A DNA stretch of 64,000 nucleotides from Gambelia wislizenii (Eukaryota > Chordata > Lepidosauria > Squamata > Crotaphytidae): contig JAUMIR010000004.1 of NCBI GenBank assembly GCA_030847615.1, forward strand, positions 272,389,501 to 272,453,500, read 5' to 3'. Every line of letters starts with the position of its first letter. Position 1 is the stretch's first letter. Under the pieces are notes generated by a model, which made no database searches, was not told where the DNA came from, and saw only the letters and a list, made by a program, of their open reading frames with translations. Below, piece by piece: positions 10,769 through 22,381 of this stretch. A program made the position numbers and the translations under genes.

Positions 10769-11236
10769 TAGGGTTGCTATACTTCCTGGAAAACCAGGAA
10801 AATCCTGGATTAAAGGGACTAAAAATTGTCCCTTCTGGTTGGGCTTCTTGAAGCAGCAGATGCCAGTTTCCTCCAGCTCTGGAGGGAAGAGAAGACTCTC
10901 TTCCCTCCAGAGCTGGACAAATCTGGGAGCTGTTGCTTTGAGTAGCCTGGCCCAATGGGCTGGCATAGTGAGGGAGGGAGGGTGGGGTGGTGGTCCTCCC
11001 TGGGGGGCAGGTATTTTGGGGTGGCACTCCTTCCTGCCTCACTCCCCCACCTGCCTGCTTCCTTCCCATCCACCTGCACACCCCTGCTCACTCGCTTGCT
11101 TGCTTCCTGCTCAGAGTTGCGGTGAGTCTTTGGGTGCCCTCCTTGCGGGATGGGGTGGGAGAGAAGAGGGCTCCCTCCTCCTCCTCCCTGCAGGTGTTCT
11201 GTCCCAGTTTTGTGACAGAGAATTATAGCAACCCTA
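10769..11236. mobile_element. hAT-type non-autonomous transposon (468 bp)
   Basis: The ends are tagggttgctata and tatagcaacccta. A perfect 8-bp duplication, gacatgat, flanks the element (10761-10768 and 11237-11244), as expected for hAT. The interior is GC-rich. The homologous flank of copy B (about 36030-36075) has no such insertion. The several 95-157 aa frames inside are overlapping GC-rich shadows, not genes. Confidence 0.9.
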
Positions 11237-12360
11237 GACATGATGAGGTTCTCACTTTTACTCTAACTTGGTCATCTTCTCCCTGGCCATACACCCAGGG
11301 CATATATAGCTTTAGCCCAATTGCTAACATAGCTTTGAAAGGTTTTGTTTATTTATTTTTTTAACTATAGCTCCCAGAATCTGTCATTCTGACTGGGGGA
11401 TTCTGGATTTAATAGTTCAAAACATTTGAAAAAGTAACTTTTCAAAGCCGTGGTTGCCAAGTTGTAGACCAAAAAAGAAACATTTCTACTTCTGGTCGTT
11501 CATCTGTTCTAATAAGCTCTAAAGTGCACACACATGGATCCGGATTCAATTCAGACATATAACTACAGGGGTGGGTGGTGTGGACAAAATCAGAACACTG
11601 CCCCCCATGAGAATTCTATCCCTCCTCAAATATTCCTTCAGTCCCCAAATATTTAGCAATGCAGAAAGTGCGACTGTGAAAATTGTTCCCTAGAACTCTT
11701 CTATTTGCTATGTTTGCACTCCTTTAGTAACTTTGCATGCCTTTTTTCTTTGGCTGCCTAATTCAGAGAATGTATTCCTCAATGTATTTGTAATTGTTCA
11801 ACTGAAGTTTTAGGTTACTGCAATTTGGAGAGGCCTCCCTCACTCTCACTCTGTTATACCACTGAGAAATATTCTGTGATAAGATCCAGGAGGAATTGAT
11901 TCCTCAACCATAGGCCCACATCATTCTCAACAACTTGTCAGAGCAGATTCTCAGGTGATGTCTAGGGTGTGTGTGTCAGGGGCGGGGGACGGAAATCAGT
12001 TCCTGGAACTTCTATCATTGGATGTTACATGCTTGGATTCTGGCAGTGATGTTTCTGATCTGGGCAAATGAGACTATGGGAGCAAGTTGTCCCCATGCTC
12101 TGAGGCATGTCTCCACCCAATTTGAAGTTCCTCCACCCTTGAGGGGGTGCAAGGCTTAACTCTAATCATGCTGTATCTATTTCATATGGCTTGGCTCTGC
12201 CCAGCCGCTGTTTGATGCAACTGTTTACCTAACTTACAGCACAACACATGAAAGAATGAATCTTGTGTTAACTCAGAGTTTATACACTACTAAGGGATTA
12301 GTTCACAGTGTATATATTTTGTTATCAGGAATTACTATTTTGAAACCCCAGCTATTGCTA
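11237..12360. other. 5' flank of copy A, repeat-derived, no gene
   Basis: About 11245-11345 matches 36060-36180 upstream of copy B (shared ttttagcccaattgctaaca and the tctccctg/ttttccctg text). 11960-12255 matches 1560-1890. No exon or coding frame is supported. Confidence 0.5.
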
Positions 12361-12479
12361 CTTCATCCATATGTGAATTCAAAAAGCTCTTAAAATTGTG
12401 AATGAAGCAACATGACTCACAGCCATACTCCAGACACACATACTCTTTGAAGCAAATTCTGTGGCCACTTGCCAACTCC

Positions 12480-12700
12480 ATTGCCTTCTCCTTATAAAGA
12501 ACTGAAGGAGTACATTTGTCCTGATTGAGATGCTGGAGGAAGTCTCAACTGGCATGCTTATAAGGGAGCTAACTTCACTTTGTGTGTGGGTTTTACTTGG
12601 CTGGGGTAAATGTACATGGAGTGAATTGGTCTGCCACAAAGGCACTGACTGGGAAAGCTTCAACCAACACCATGTAGAGACAAGTCAGGAATTATGGATG
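12480..12700. repeat. Diverged repeat shared with 21850-22045
   Basis: Common stretches include caactggcatg, tggagtga and gaaagcttca / gagaagcttca, in the same order and spacing. It is non-coding. The partner lies just beyond the terminal exon of copy B. Confidence 0.5.
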
Positions 12701-12790
12701 CCAATCAAAACATCTGGAGGGCCATGAGGTTTAGAACTCCTAGTCTGCAATGTGGTGGCAAGTTCAAAGCCTTTGATAGATGCATAACAC

Positions 12791-12906
12791 AGAATCATAG
12801 AATCATAGAGTTGGAAGAGACCACAAGGGCCATCCAGTCCAACCCCCTGCCATGTAGAAATAAACAATCAAAGCATTCCTGACAGATGGCCATCCAGCCT
12901 CTGTTT
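12791..12906 (-). mobile_element. CR1 LINE 3' end (outer part, split by an L1)
   Basis: On the minus strand this is the CR1 3' terminus (gattctatgattctg tail, ggctggatggccatctgtca). It breaks at 12906 within ctgtttaaaaatctcca and resumes at 17707, on the far side of an L1 insertion. Confidence 0.9.
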
Positions 12907-12917
12907 AAAAATCTCCA

Positions 12918-15900
12918 GGGGAGTGGAGTCATGCACCACTGGATGTGGCCGTAGAATCCAGCTCTCTCTGATGTGATATCTTTGAAACAAAGAAAATGCC
13001 TTGTTGAAGCAATTAATTAAAGTAAAGAAACTGTTCTCCTGTGTTGGAATGCTGTGAGTAAATTCTGCCTTATCTAAAAATTGATAGCTCGGAGCTTGGG
13101 GATTTATGAGGGAAGCTGACGTCAAAAGGAGGAAGGGGAGATAGCGAAAAGAATTTTTTTTTTTGCAAACACCCTTATTGCCTAGATCTAAAAATAAACC
13201 CTCTGATAAAACAATCTCAAGACTGAAAGAGCTGTTTCAGCTGAGAGTTTAGCAGCAACTGAAAAGATTAAAAGCTCAAAAGAGGTGACTGGAGAAGCAC
13301 AGACTGAAGCATTAAAAAAATGGTGACTGGAGCAGGGGGAGGAAAGAATGGGCAGAAAGCTCCAAGGGATGTTACAAAAAGTAAAGAAAACCTATCAGGG
13401 CAAGAGGATTTACAATCGTTGCTGGCACAGAATAATGAAAAATTACTTCAAAGTTTTAAAGCTCATACACTTTAGCTACAAAATAAAATTCAGACTTTGA
13501 AACAAGAAATGATACAGGAAGTTTCTAAACAACTACAAAGTGCCATGCAGCAAATTAATCAGGAGATGGCAGGAATGTGTAAAGAAACTGGGTGACCAAA
13601 TACTTTTTTGAATCAACACCAGTGATGATTTTCAATGATTTGTGTGAGAAAACATTGGAATGGAGGAGAGGTATCAAACCCATTATAGCTATACTGAAAG
13701 AAAAATAAAACAATATCAACTACAATTGGGGATACCCAATATTTTTGAAATTCAAGTATGCTGGGAAATTCTACAAAATAAAAACACTGGAAGAAGGATT
13801 ACAACTGCTGATAATGCTGGGACTGAGAGAGGAAGAGCAAGAAGCAGCAAAAGATAAAGTGGAGCTGAAAGGAGCAACAGGAGGAAAGGAGAACTGAAGA
13901 TATAAAGACAAGGGACTGAAAAAAACTGAGAGAGATGAGATCAAAGGTGGCATCGGTGATGGGTGACACCTCCTCCCCTCAAAGGGGGGTGAGTAAATGT
14001 GTATGTGGGAGGGGTAGGGAGGAGGGGGGAAGGTGGGGAAGGTGGAGGGTGGTGCAGGGGGGGAATTGTCGTTTATTTGAGTATTGTAATATTTGTGCAC
14101 TATGGGGGACTAATAGAAGTAGAAATTTATTATACATAATATGAAAGGCAGATTGAGAATATTGACCTTAAATGTAAAAGTGTTAGGAAACATAATCAAA
14201 AGAAAAAGAATAGAATCTTTATTAAATAAATCTAAAGCAGATATAATATTCCTTCAAGAAACACACCAAAATAAAGATGGAGTGAATGAATTTAAGTTGA
14301 AATGGGCAACTACATATGAAAAAGCTTTTGAAACATCAAAATCAAGAGGAGTAGCAACTATTTTGTCAAAAGGATGTGGTTTTATTGTTAAGAAAATTAA
14401 AAAAGATTTAAAAGGAAGATATATAATTATACAAGGAATTAGGGGTAAGGAACAATTCACTTTGGTTAATCTGTATGCCCCAAATGAAGGTCAAATAGAA
14501 TTTTATGAAGAAGTTATTAAAGAAACAAATGAAATAAGTGAGGGATCTATAATGATGGCAGGAGATTTTAATATGGTAATGGATAAGCAGAAAGATTACA
14601 TTTTTATATCAAAAAATCTGGTCCCACAAATTGTAAACACTAATATAGGAATTATAAAAATTACAGATTATGCAGCAGTTACAGCAGATATAAAGATTAC
14701 AAAAGATTATAAACAAGCAAAAATATGGAGATTGGATACACAAATATTAGGTTATACAAATATAGTAGAAAAAATACAGGTAGAATTAAAAGAAATATGG
14801 GAAATAAAACAAGTAGGACAAAGCAGTCAAGCATTATTGTGGGATTCAATGAAAGCTGTAGCAAGGGGAATATTTATTAGTGAAGCACATACATTATGGA
14901 AACTAGAAGAGGAAATTAAAGGTTTAGAAAAAGAATATTTTATAAACAGAGATAAACAGATCCACGCATTAATACAAGCAAAGAGAAAAGAGTTAGAAAA
15001 GGAAGATATAGAAATAGTAAAAAGAAATCTGCTATTTATGAAAAGAGATTTTTTTGAATATAGTAATAAAAATTCTAGAATGCTAGCAAGGGCCACACAA
15101 GCAAAGAAATCTAAAAGTTTGATTGGAATTATTAAAAATGAAAAAAGGGAAAAATAATTTGATGAAAGATAAATTAAAGCTATTTCAAGAATATTATCAA
15201 AAATTATATTCAGCAGGTGATCCACCGAAAGATTTAGAGAAATATATACAGGAAAATTGTAAGGATATAATTAGTGAGGAGAAGGAATTAATGGAACAAC
15301 CTATAACAGAAGAGGAAATAGAAGATATTATAAACAAATTGAAACTGGGGAAGGTCCCAGGAGAAGATGGTTTGGGAGCTGAATGTTACAAAACATTTAA
15401 AAGTATATTAATATCTAGAATGAAAGAATTATATAACAACATTTAAAAGGAGATGAGATCCCACCATCGTGGAAACAATCTTTGATTATATTAATTCCAA
15501 AACCAGATAAAGATCTGATGGATCCAGAATCATATAGACCAATATCATTAATAAATCAAGATACAAAAATATTAACAGCAATATTGGCGAAAAGGATGAA
15601 TAAATTTATGCACAAATATATACAAAAAGACCAATGCGGATTTATAGCAGGAAGACAGATGGCTAATTTAACTGGAAGAGTAATAAATATAATAGATATA
15701 ATCAGAAGAAAGAAAATTAAAGCAGGGCTTATAGCCATAGATATACTTAAAGCCTTTGATTGTGTGGAATGACTAATTAATTAGAAAAGATGAAGGTACT
15801 AAAGGTATTAAAGGGATAGGAAATATTTAAGAGATTAAGCTGAATATGTTCGCAGATGATACTTTAATAACAATACAAGATCCATTGGAAAAAATGCAAG

Positions 15901-17695
15901 AGATAGAGAAACATTTGGAAATGTGTGGGAAAATGACAGGTTTACAAGTAAATTTGAATAAATTAGAAATGATGATATTTAATTATACAGAAGCAGAGCA
16001 AAAAATATGAAGAGTAAAAAGAAATATATTAAAATAAACGAGCAAATAAAATATTTAGGAATAAATATTCTGGCAGAATTGGAAAAACTAGAGGAATTTT
16101 TTTTTACTATATTAAGGAAAGATATGGAGAAAAAAATAGAGAAATATGGGAAAATTAAATTTTCATGGTTTGGAAGAATAGTGCTTGTTAAAATGAAAAT
16201 TTTACAAAAAATATTTTTTTTATTTAGAATGCTGCCTATTAAAGTATCAGAGATGGAATTAAAAAAGTGGCAAAATATGATAAATAATTATTGTAATGGA
16301 GGCAAAAGATCAAGAATTAATAAAAATAGATGGTATAAATCCCCCCCCCCAAAAGGAGGTCTAGGCCTGCCCAATTTGAAGCTATATTATGTAGCGAATC
16401 AATTGAGATATATTATTGATAGTGTTGCGGAAGTAAAAGAAATGGAATGGATGGAAATAAATAAATAAGAGATAGAGTTAAAATTAAGAAATATATTTTT
16501 TTGTAAACCAAAAAAGACATTTAGGGAAATAATACAGTCTGTCTCCTTAAAAAATATACTAGATATATGGATTAAATACAAAAAAGTATTAGTTCCAGGA
16601 ATATCTCCATTAACGCCAGTAATATTGTTGGAGGGTTTCCCAGCAAATTTAAGAAATCAAGTGGAAGCAAAATTAGGAGGACAAGAAATAATAAGGTTGA
16701 AGGAATGGATGGGGAAAATGAAAAATAAGAATTGTATGGAAAAAATATTAAAAGAGCAAGGATTCACATGGTTTAAATTGATACGGTTAGAACAATGGAC
16801 AAAAAAATGGTTAAAGGAGGGAAGTTGTAGAAAAAATACAAAATTTGAGGAATTGATTATAAAAGCTATTCAAGAGAAAATTAATATAAAAAGTATTACA
16901 AGTAAAATATATAAAATGTTAAAGGATAATGAAGAAGAACAAGATTATCTTAAAGATGTTTGGGAAACAGATGTAGCAACTGTAATAGACAAATCCAAGT
17001 GGGAAAAAATATGGAATATGCAACATTTGAAAACATTATCAGTAAGAATAAAAGAAAATTACTATAAAATTATATGGAGATAGTATTTAACCCCAGTAAG
17101 ATTGAATCAAATAGATAAAAAGTACTCAGCACAGTGTTGGAGGGGATGCCAAGAACTGGGAACGTATATTCATATGTGGTGGAATTGCAAATATGTGCAG
17201 AAATTTTGGAAAATAGTAATGAAGGAAATAAGTGAGATACTGGAGATAAATATACCTTTATGCCCTGAAATAGCATTATTATCATACTGTGAAAAAATAC
17301 AAGAGTCTCAAATTGTTAAGGATTTATTAACAAATCTGCTGACAGCAGCAAGGTTAATAATAGCAAAGAAATGGAAAACATAAGGTGAATACCAAATAGA
17401 AGAATGATATAATGAAGTATGGAAATTAAATGAGAAATTAACAAATATGGTTAGAGGAAAAAAAGGAGGGCTAAATAAGAATGTTTTTTTGGTAAAAAAT
17501 GGAGTAAATTTTTAGAATGTGTATTAATAAAGGGCAGAGGAAGCAAGCCTGAGTCAGAAACAATGGTATTTTGGAAAGAGGAATGAATGTAAAGGGAAGT
17601 CCCTCAGTGGAGGGAATCACTGTTATATGTGTTTATTAAGTTGTATGTATAAATTGTATGTTGTTTAATTTTAAAATTAATAAATAAATTTTTAA
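12918..17695 (+). mobile_element. L1 LINE, near full length, degenerate
   Basis: The order is 5' region, ORF1-like remnant (from 13319, MVTGAGGGKNGQK, interrupted), ORF2, A-rich tail. ORF2 starts at 14141 with the endonuclease (ILTLNVKVLG, IIFLQETHQNKDG, LVNLYAPN, GDFNMV). It continues into reverse transcriptase in other frames (GEDGLGAECYK; RPISLINQD; CGFIAGRQM; AIDILKAFD; FADDT near 15850) and the C-terminal segment with WWNCKYVQKFW near 17170. Several frameshifts and stops break it. It is flanked by an 11-bp duplication, aaaaatctcca, at 12907-12917 and 17696-17706. It inserted into a CR1 on the opposite strand. Confidence 0.93.
14141..15157 (+). pseudogene. L1 ORF2 endonuclease and early linker (open segment)
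   Basis: A 338-residue frame carries the AP-endonuclease blocks of L1 ORF2: N in LTLNVK, QETH (residues about 41-44), LVNLYAPNE (about 108-116) and GDFN (about 141-144). The normal late endonuclease blocks (SDH) are missing: the text jumps from DKQKDYIF to SKNLVPQ and ends ITDYAAVTADI where SDH is expected. Nicking activity is unlikely. The RT region follows in a different frame. Confidence 0.85.
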
Positions 17696-17706
17696 AAAAA
17701 TCTCCA

Positions 17707-18119
17707 AAGAAGGAGATTCCACCACACTCCGAAGCAGTGTATTCCACTTCTGAACAACTCTGTCAGGAAGTTCTTCCTAATGTTTAGGTGGAATCTCTTT
17801 TCCTGTAGTTTGAACCCATTGCTCCGTGTCCTAGTCTCTGGAGCAGCAGAAAACAAGCTTTCTCCATCCTCAGTATGACATCCCTTCAAATATTTAAACA
17901 TGGCTATCATGTTCCGTCTTAACCTTCTCTTCTCCAGACTAAACATACCCAGCTCCCTAAGCCACTCCTCATAGGGCATGGCTTCCAGACCTTTTACCAT
18001 TTTGGTTGCCCTCCTCTTGACATGCTCCAGTTTGTCAATATCCTTCCTGCATTTCCCAGAACTGGACACAGCATTTCAGATGAGGTCTGACCAAAACAGA
18101 ATAGAGTCGCACTCTAGAC
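17707..18119 (-). mobile_element. CR1 LINE, ORF2 C-terminal part (continuation)
   Basis: The minus frame contains RKDIDKLEHVKRRATKMVKG, then LGMFSLEKRRLR and FKYLKGCHTEDG, and LFSAAPETRTRSNG. This is the C-terminus of CR1 reverse transcriptase. It joins 12791-12906 once the L1 is removed. A hAT element interrupts it again at 18120. Confidence 0.92.
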
Positions 18120-19190
18120 CAGCCTTTCTCAACTGTGGTTCTGTGGAACCATATGGTTCCATGAGATACCGCTAGGGATTCTGATCAATAAATCACAGAG
18201 TAGTGTTATCTTGGGAGGAGAAGTGGGGGGAGGCTTCTTTTTTCAGAAGATGGGAAGCAGCGCAAGGCCGGTATGTCTCCTTCACACACAGGGTTGGAGG
18301 GTGATGGGAAGCATGGGTTGTGCAGCCAGACAAGAACTGAAACGGGCCTCTTATGGGTCAATGGGGGGGGGAGAATGTTTACAAGCCAAATAGCTTGCTC
18401 TCCCTCCCAGCTTGCCTCTCGCCATCACCACTGCCCCATTAGACTGGAGTGGAAGAGCAAGAGGGGAAAGAGGGCGGGAGGCTTTTCACACTGCCTTCCT
18501 CCGCTTGGACCTCTCACAAGTTTACCTCTGCCTTGGCTTATCTCTCCCTGCAGCAGAGAAAGCCTCAACCACAGCTGTGCTAATCAGGCATGTGGGAGCA
18601 GTAGCAGTTGCCTTGTTGTAGCCATTGTCATACATTGCCTTCCCCTGTCAGCTAAAGGGAAGTGGGCGAGCAGTGTGTGTGAATGAGCACTCCTCATGCA
18701 TGCTGTTGCCTTCGCCTGGCAGCTAAAGGAGAGAGGATGAGGAGTGTGTGTGTGTGTATGTGTGATTGAGCACATCGCCTGCATACAGCTAAATGGGAAA
18801 GGACAAGGAGTGTAAACTCAGGTATTATTGACTCTTTGGGTCAGTCAGTGATGTTGCTGCCTCAGGCATCAGATTATGGTAACCTGAACTCTCCCTAGAA
18901 GCCAAGGTGATTAAACTGAGACTGTCTTACTTTGGAGAGTCATATTTATATTATATTTTATATTATATTTATATTATAAATACTTCTCCACCAGTATGCT
19001 CTTTCAGGCCTGTTACTTTCAAGTATCAAATATGTATTGTTAGCCATGTGGAATATAATAAACATCATTTTTTTCATTGTTTCTGTAATTTAAAAAAAAG
19101 GAGCTGTAGATATAATTTTTACATAGGGGTTCCCAAGACCTGAAAATTATTTCAAGGGTTCCTCCAGGGTAAAAAGGTTGAGAAAGGCTG
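18120..19190. mobile_element. hAT-type non-autonomous transposon (1.07 kb)
   Basis: The ends are cagcctttctcaac and gttgagaaaggctg. The flanks ctctagac (18112-18119) and atctagac (19191-19198) match at 7 of 8 bases. The interior contains GC-rich and TATATTATAT tracts but no transposase frame. It is nested in the CR1. Confidence 0.9.
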
Positions 19191-19198
19191 ATCTAGAC

Positions 19199-19345
19199 AC
19201 TATACTCCTATTAATGCAGCCTAGAATCACATTGGCTTTTTTAGCTGCTGCATCACACTGCTGACTCATGTTTAGCTTGTGGTCCACTAAGATTCCTATA
19301 TCCTTTTCACATGTACTGCCATCAAGCCAGGTGTCACCTATCCTG
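19199..19345 (-). mobile_element. CR1 LINE, innermost remaining part
   Basis: It continues the CR1 of 17707-18119 beyond the hAT. The typical squamate/avian CR1 text (cacattggcttttttagctg on plus) is visible. The fragment ends where sequence homologous to the copy E flank begins (near 19355). Confidence 0.8.
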
Positions 19346-19761
19346 TATCATATTGCTACAGGGGACTGTGATAGAGAATCAGTAAGTACATCTAATAAGT
19401 CTCAGTCTGAGCTGGGACCTATCCCAAACTTTCCCAGGTCACTGTCCATTTATGCTAATGCACCCACACATTGGTTTACATAGAAGTTTGGTATCTGTGA
19501 TATGGCCTTTGAATTATCAGTATTCTTGCCAGATAAAACAATGCTATGCTTTTACAATGAAATAAAAAAAAACATGTCACCAACAGTATATTATACTTGC
19601 TTTAATAGAGTATATAACATTTGATGATATGCATCAATAGGATAAGTGAAAGACAAAAGATGGTATGGAAGAAATATATGAAGCAGCAGATGACCCGAGT
19701 AACAAGCTCAGCAGTTAGCAAGAAAATAAATATTCTCATTTTGGATACAGGACAACATTTC

Positions 19762-19870
19762 TCAGTCCTCTGTTTTTTGTCTTCTTGTACCATGGCCTTT
19801 GAAGTGATCTAAACGATTGAAGAGTCCAAAATAACCTACAAGAAGGAAAATCACTTTTGTAGGAAGAAAT
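19762..19870 (-). CDS. Orphan SDR16C5-like terminal exon (copy F)
   Basis: It has an acceptor (ctccccag) and then 109 nt that read through to TGA: FLPTKVIFLLVGYFGLFN...DHFKGHGTRRQKTED. Length and phase are identical to the copy B terminal exon (22273-22381), and the stop is in the same place. No exons 1-5 belonging to it lie between it and copy B, 2.4 kb upstream on the minus strand. It could be the relic of a deleted copy, or an alternative last exon that copy B could splice to. The frame is fully open, which fits either recent loss or use. Its 3' flank (19400-20300) is paralogous to 41800-43200. Confidence 0.7.
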
Positions 19871-19999
19871 CTGGGGAGAAAACAACACAGTATTTCTGGT
19901 TAGCTCTGGGGAAAAAAGATTATAATTTTCAGGGGTGGCCAGGAAGTTCCTGCCTCCCATCCTAATCACAGGCAGTGAAAGTAAGGGACTACTTTTGCA

Positions 20000-20960
20000 T
20001 GTTAGAGGATGAGCTGGAGATTTCAGCTACCTTTCTGGGATGAAGGACTCATTCATTCATTCACTCATTCATGTATTAGCAGCAAGAACCATTAGGATAA
20101 TCAGGACATTCCTTTTTAAACTTGCCTCATTTTTTCATGCTTCTAAGAGTACCGTATTTTTTTTTTAGTAGCTAGAGGCAGCAGTATAGTCTAGTCTTCC
20201 CTTTTTTAAACCTTCCCCAATTCTTTTTTGGCCTCAAACAGCATGTTTTTCCTACTTTGGAATGGGTGGGGTAAGTATCCTTTTCAGCCAGGACCATCTT
20301 ATCTCACAGTTCATTTGAAGATTAAACACATAGGCATTGTAGGGTGAGGTAGTTACTAAAGGAAGAGAATTAAGACCACTGTGGGAAACTCTCAGCCAAA
20401 AATTGTTTAAAGGAGGGGAAAGTTTTAAAGAGAACTTTGTGCATTTTTTGACTGTTGTCTCTCACTGCTACAAAATAAAATATCACTCCCCACCTCTGAA
20501 AGCATCCCACCCCTAAAGTGTTCCACTCCAATTTATTTTGTCCCTTTCTTCTAGAAATGTGTCAAAATTCACCTGAATGTGTTTGGGACATTCCTAATTA
20601 TTGTTTGCATGTAATGCCAGATACATTTTCTCCATTGTACACCGAAGGTAGAGTGAGCAACTTTTTCAAGGTCTGGGGGCTAGCTCCTCTTGGACATGGA
20701 CAGACACCATCTCTCCTTGTTTCTACCCAACTCTTTAATTTAAAAAATGATACTTAGAAAGTATCTTACAATCTCTAGTTGCCACAGGGGCTTATTTTCC
20801 AGGTTCTGAGGGGTCCCTGGCCAGTTTTAGGTTCATGACTATTTTCCAAATAGGGAGGATGGTCTCAAAATATAGAAGAATGATGATTAGAAATTAAAGC
20901 TCTTGAGGCCTTAATGAAGAGATGGAATTTCTTCCACTTACAAAAAAGATCTAGATTTTT
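20000..20960. other. Intron/flank-type sequence paralogous to copy E region
   Basis: The stretch at 20150-20290 (tttttttagtagctagagg ... ccttccccaattcttttttg) matches 42780-42840 plus 43105-43170. The Penelope insertion there is absent here. No exon was recognised. Confidence 0.55.
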
Positions 20961-20967
20961 CAGGCAT

Positions 20968-21545
20968 GCACTTCTCTTCTAGCCCTAAATGCAGTGTGCA
21001 AACACGAATCAAGGAACATGAGAGACACAGCAGACTGGGCCAGCCAGAAAAATCAGCAGTAGCAGAACACATAATAAACCAAACTGGACACAAAATGCTA
21101 TTTAAAAACACTGAAATTCTGGACCAGGCCAACAACTATCATGTCAGAATGCACAGAGAAGCTATTGAAATCCACAAACACTTGGAAAACTTCATCAGGA
21201 AAGAAGAAACCCTAAAAGTAAAGTTTGGCTGCCAGGCCTGAAAACACCAAGATAAAAAACGCAACACATACAAATGAACTCCACCCAGGGACAGGGGGAT
21301 TTCCAGCAGACAGTGGGCCATTAGCCAAACAGACACTAATCCTCCTTGCATATCTTTCCCCCAGGAACTAGGGGGGAAGATATTCTGTCCAACAGGGACT
21401 CACAGTATATAAACCCACACACCCCTACCTAACCAATCTCTGAAGATGCCAGCCACAGATGCATGCGAAAAGTCAGGAATAATCTCTTCCAGAACACGGC
21501 CTCACAACCCAGAAACCTCCCACAGAATACCTATAGACTTGAATT
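20968..21545 (+). mobile_element. Penelope-like element, 3' fragment with GIY-YIG C-terminal part
   Basis: The 20966-21240 frame encodes CSVQTRIKEHERHSRLGQPE, AVAEHIINQTGHKMLF and HREAIEIHKHLENF. This is the region following the GVY...VYIG motif in Penelope-like GIY-YIG nucleases. The fragment begins just after that motif (5'-truncated) and continues through a 3' UTR (gaacacggcctcacaaccca). It is nearly identical in layout to the minus-strand copy at 46745-47400. Confidence 0.85.
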
Positions 21546-21849
21546 TATGGTAAACCATGACTCCTATTTCTACATATAATGCCAAGCCAGGAATGCCAAG
21601 AATTCTGACTTCCTAAATACAATTTTCCTTCCATCTTGAGATATCTAGCATTGCAGTGACTTAAATCTTCAGTTTAGAATATACAATTACATCCAAAGAA
21701 AAAGGACAAAAAGGTTACCAACAGAGTGTGAAAACAGCAAATAGAAGGGTTCTACATGTGAGTGATTTTCATTGTCTTGCTCCTCTGATGCTAGAAATCT
21801 AGGGACTGGAGGGAAATTTCATGGTGAGGCTTAATTCTTATTTGGAGAA

Positions 21850-22045
21850 GCATTGCCTTCAACTCCCCCTCCTGTATCTACACCAGTGGGTGTTGGCGGG
21901 AGAGTTGCTCCTCCAACTGGCATGTTTATTGGGGAGCCAGTGTCACTGTGTCCAGGAATCACACATGGAGTGACACTGGACCTCCACCAAGGTACTGGCT
22001 GGAGAAGCTTCATCCAAGGTCCTGCTGGCTGCATAAGTGACCCTG
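21850..22045. repeat. Diverged repeat downstream of copy B
   Basis: It is the partner of 12480-12700. On the minus strand it would lie in or just past the 3' UTR of copy B. A TTTATT on plus (AATAAA on minus) at 21925-21930 is a possible but weak poly(A) signal. Confidence 0.45.
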
Positions 22046-22272
22046 CCCTATGCTTTCATACAAGCCACAGAGAGCCCAGGATGGGAGTGCTGTGCTTTTA
22101 CAAGGGAATAAAGACAAATGTCATGTTTTGCTTGTTTTAACAGAGTATCTAACATTTAATACTATGCATCTATAGGATATGTGACAGGCAAAGAAGAGTT
22201 TTAAAGAAAAATATAAAACAGCAGATCAATGAAGTCTCAAACATACCAATTACCAAGAAGAAGAATTCTCAT

Positions 22273-22381
22273 TTAGTCCTCTGTTTTCTGTCCTCTTCTA
22301 ACCTGACCCTTGAAGTGGTCTAAATTATCGAGGAGTCCAAGATATTCTACTAGAAGGAAAACTACTTTCTTAGGAAGAAAT
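22273..22381 (-). CDS. SDR16C5-like: Copy B terminal exon 6
   Basis: It is 109 nt to TAA, with acceptor ctccccag. It reads [20 protein letters not shown] then [15 protein letters not shown]. The hydrophobic stretch and the DHFKG end match the SDR16C5 C-terminus. Confidence 0.87.

Noticed and set aside
10670..11364. Overlapping frames of 96-157 aa on both strands
   Set aside because: They lie inside the 468-bp hAT element or run over its edges, overlap each other in several frames, and owe their length to high GC.
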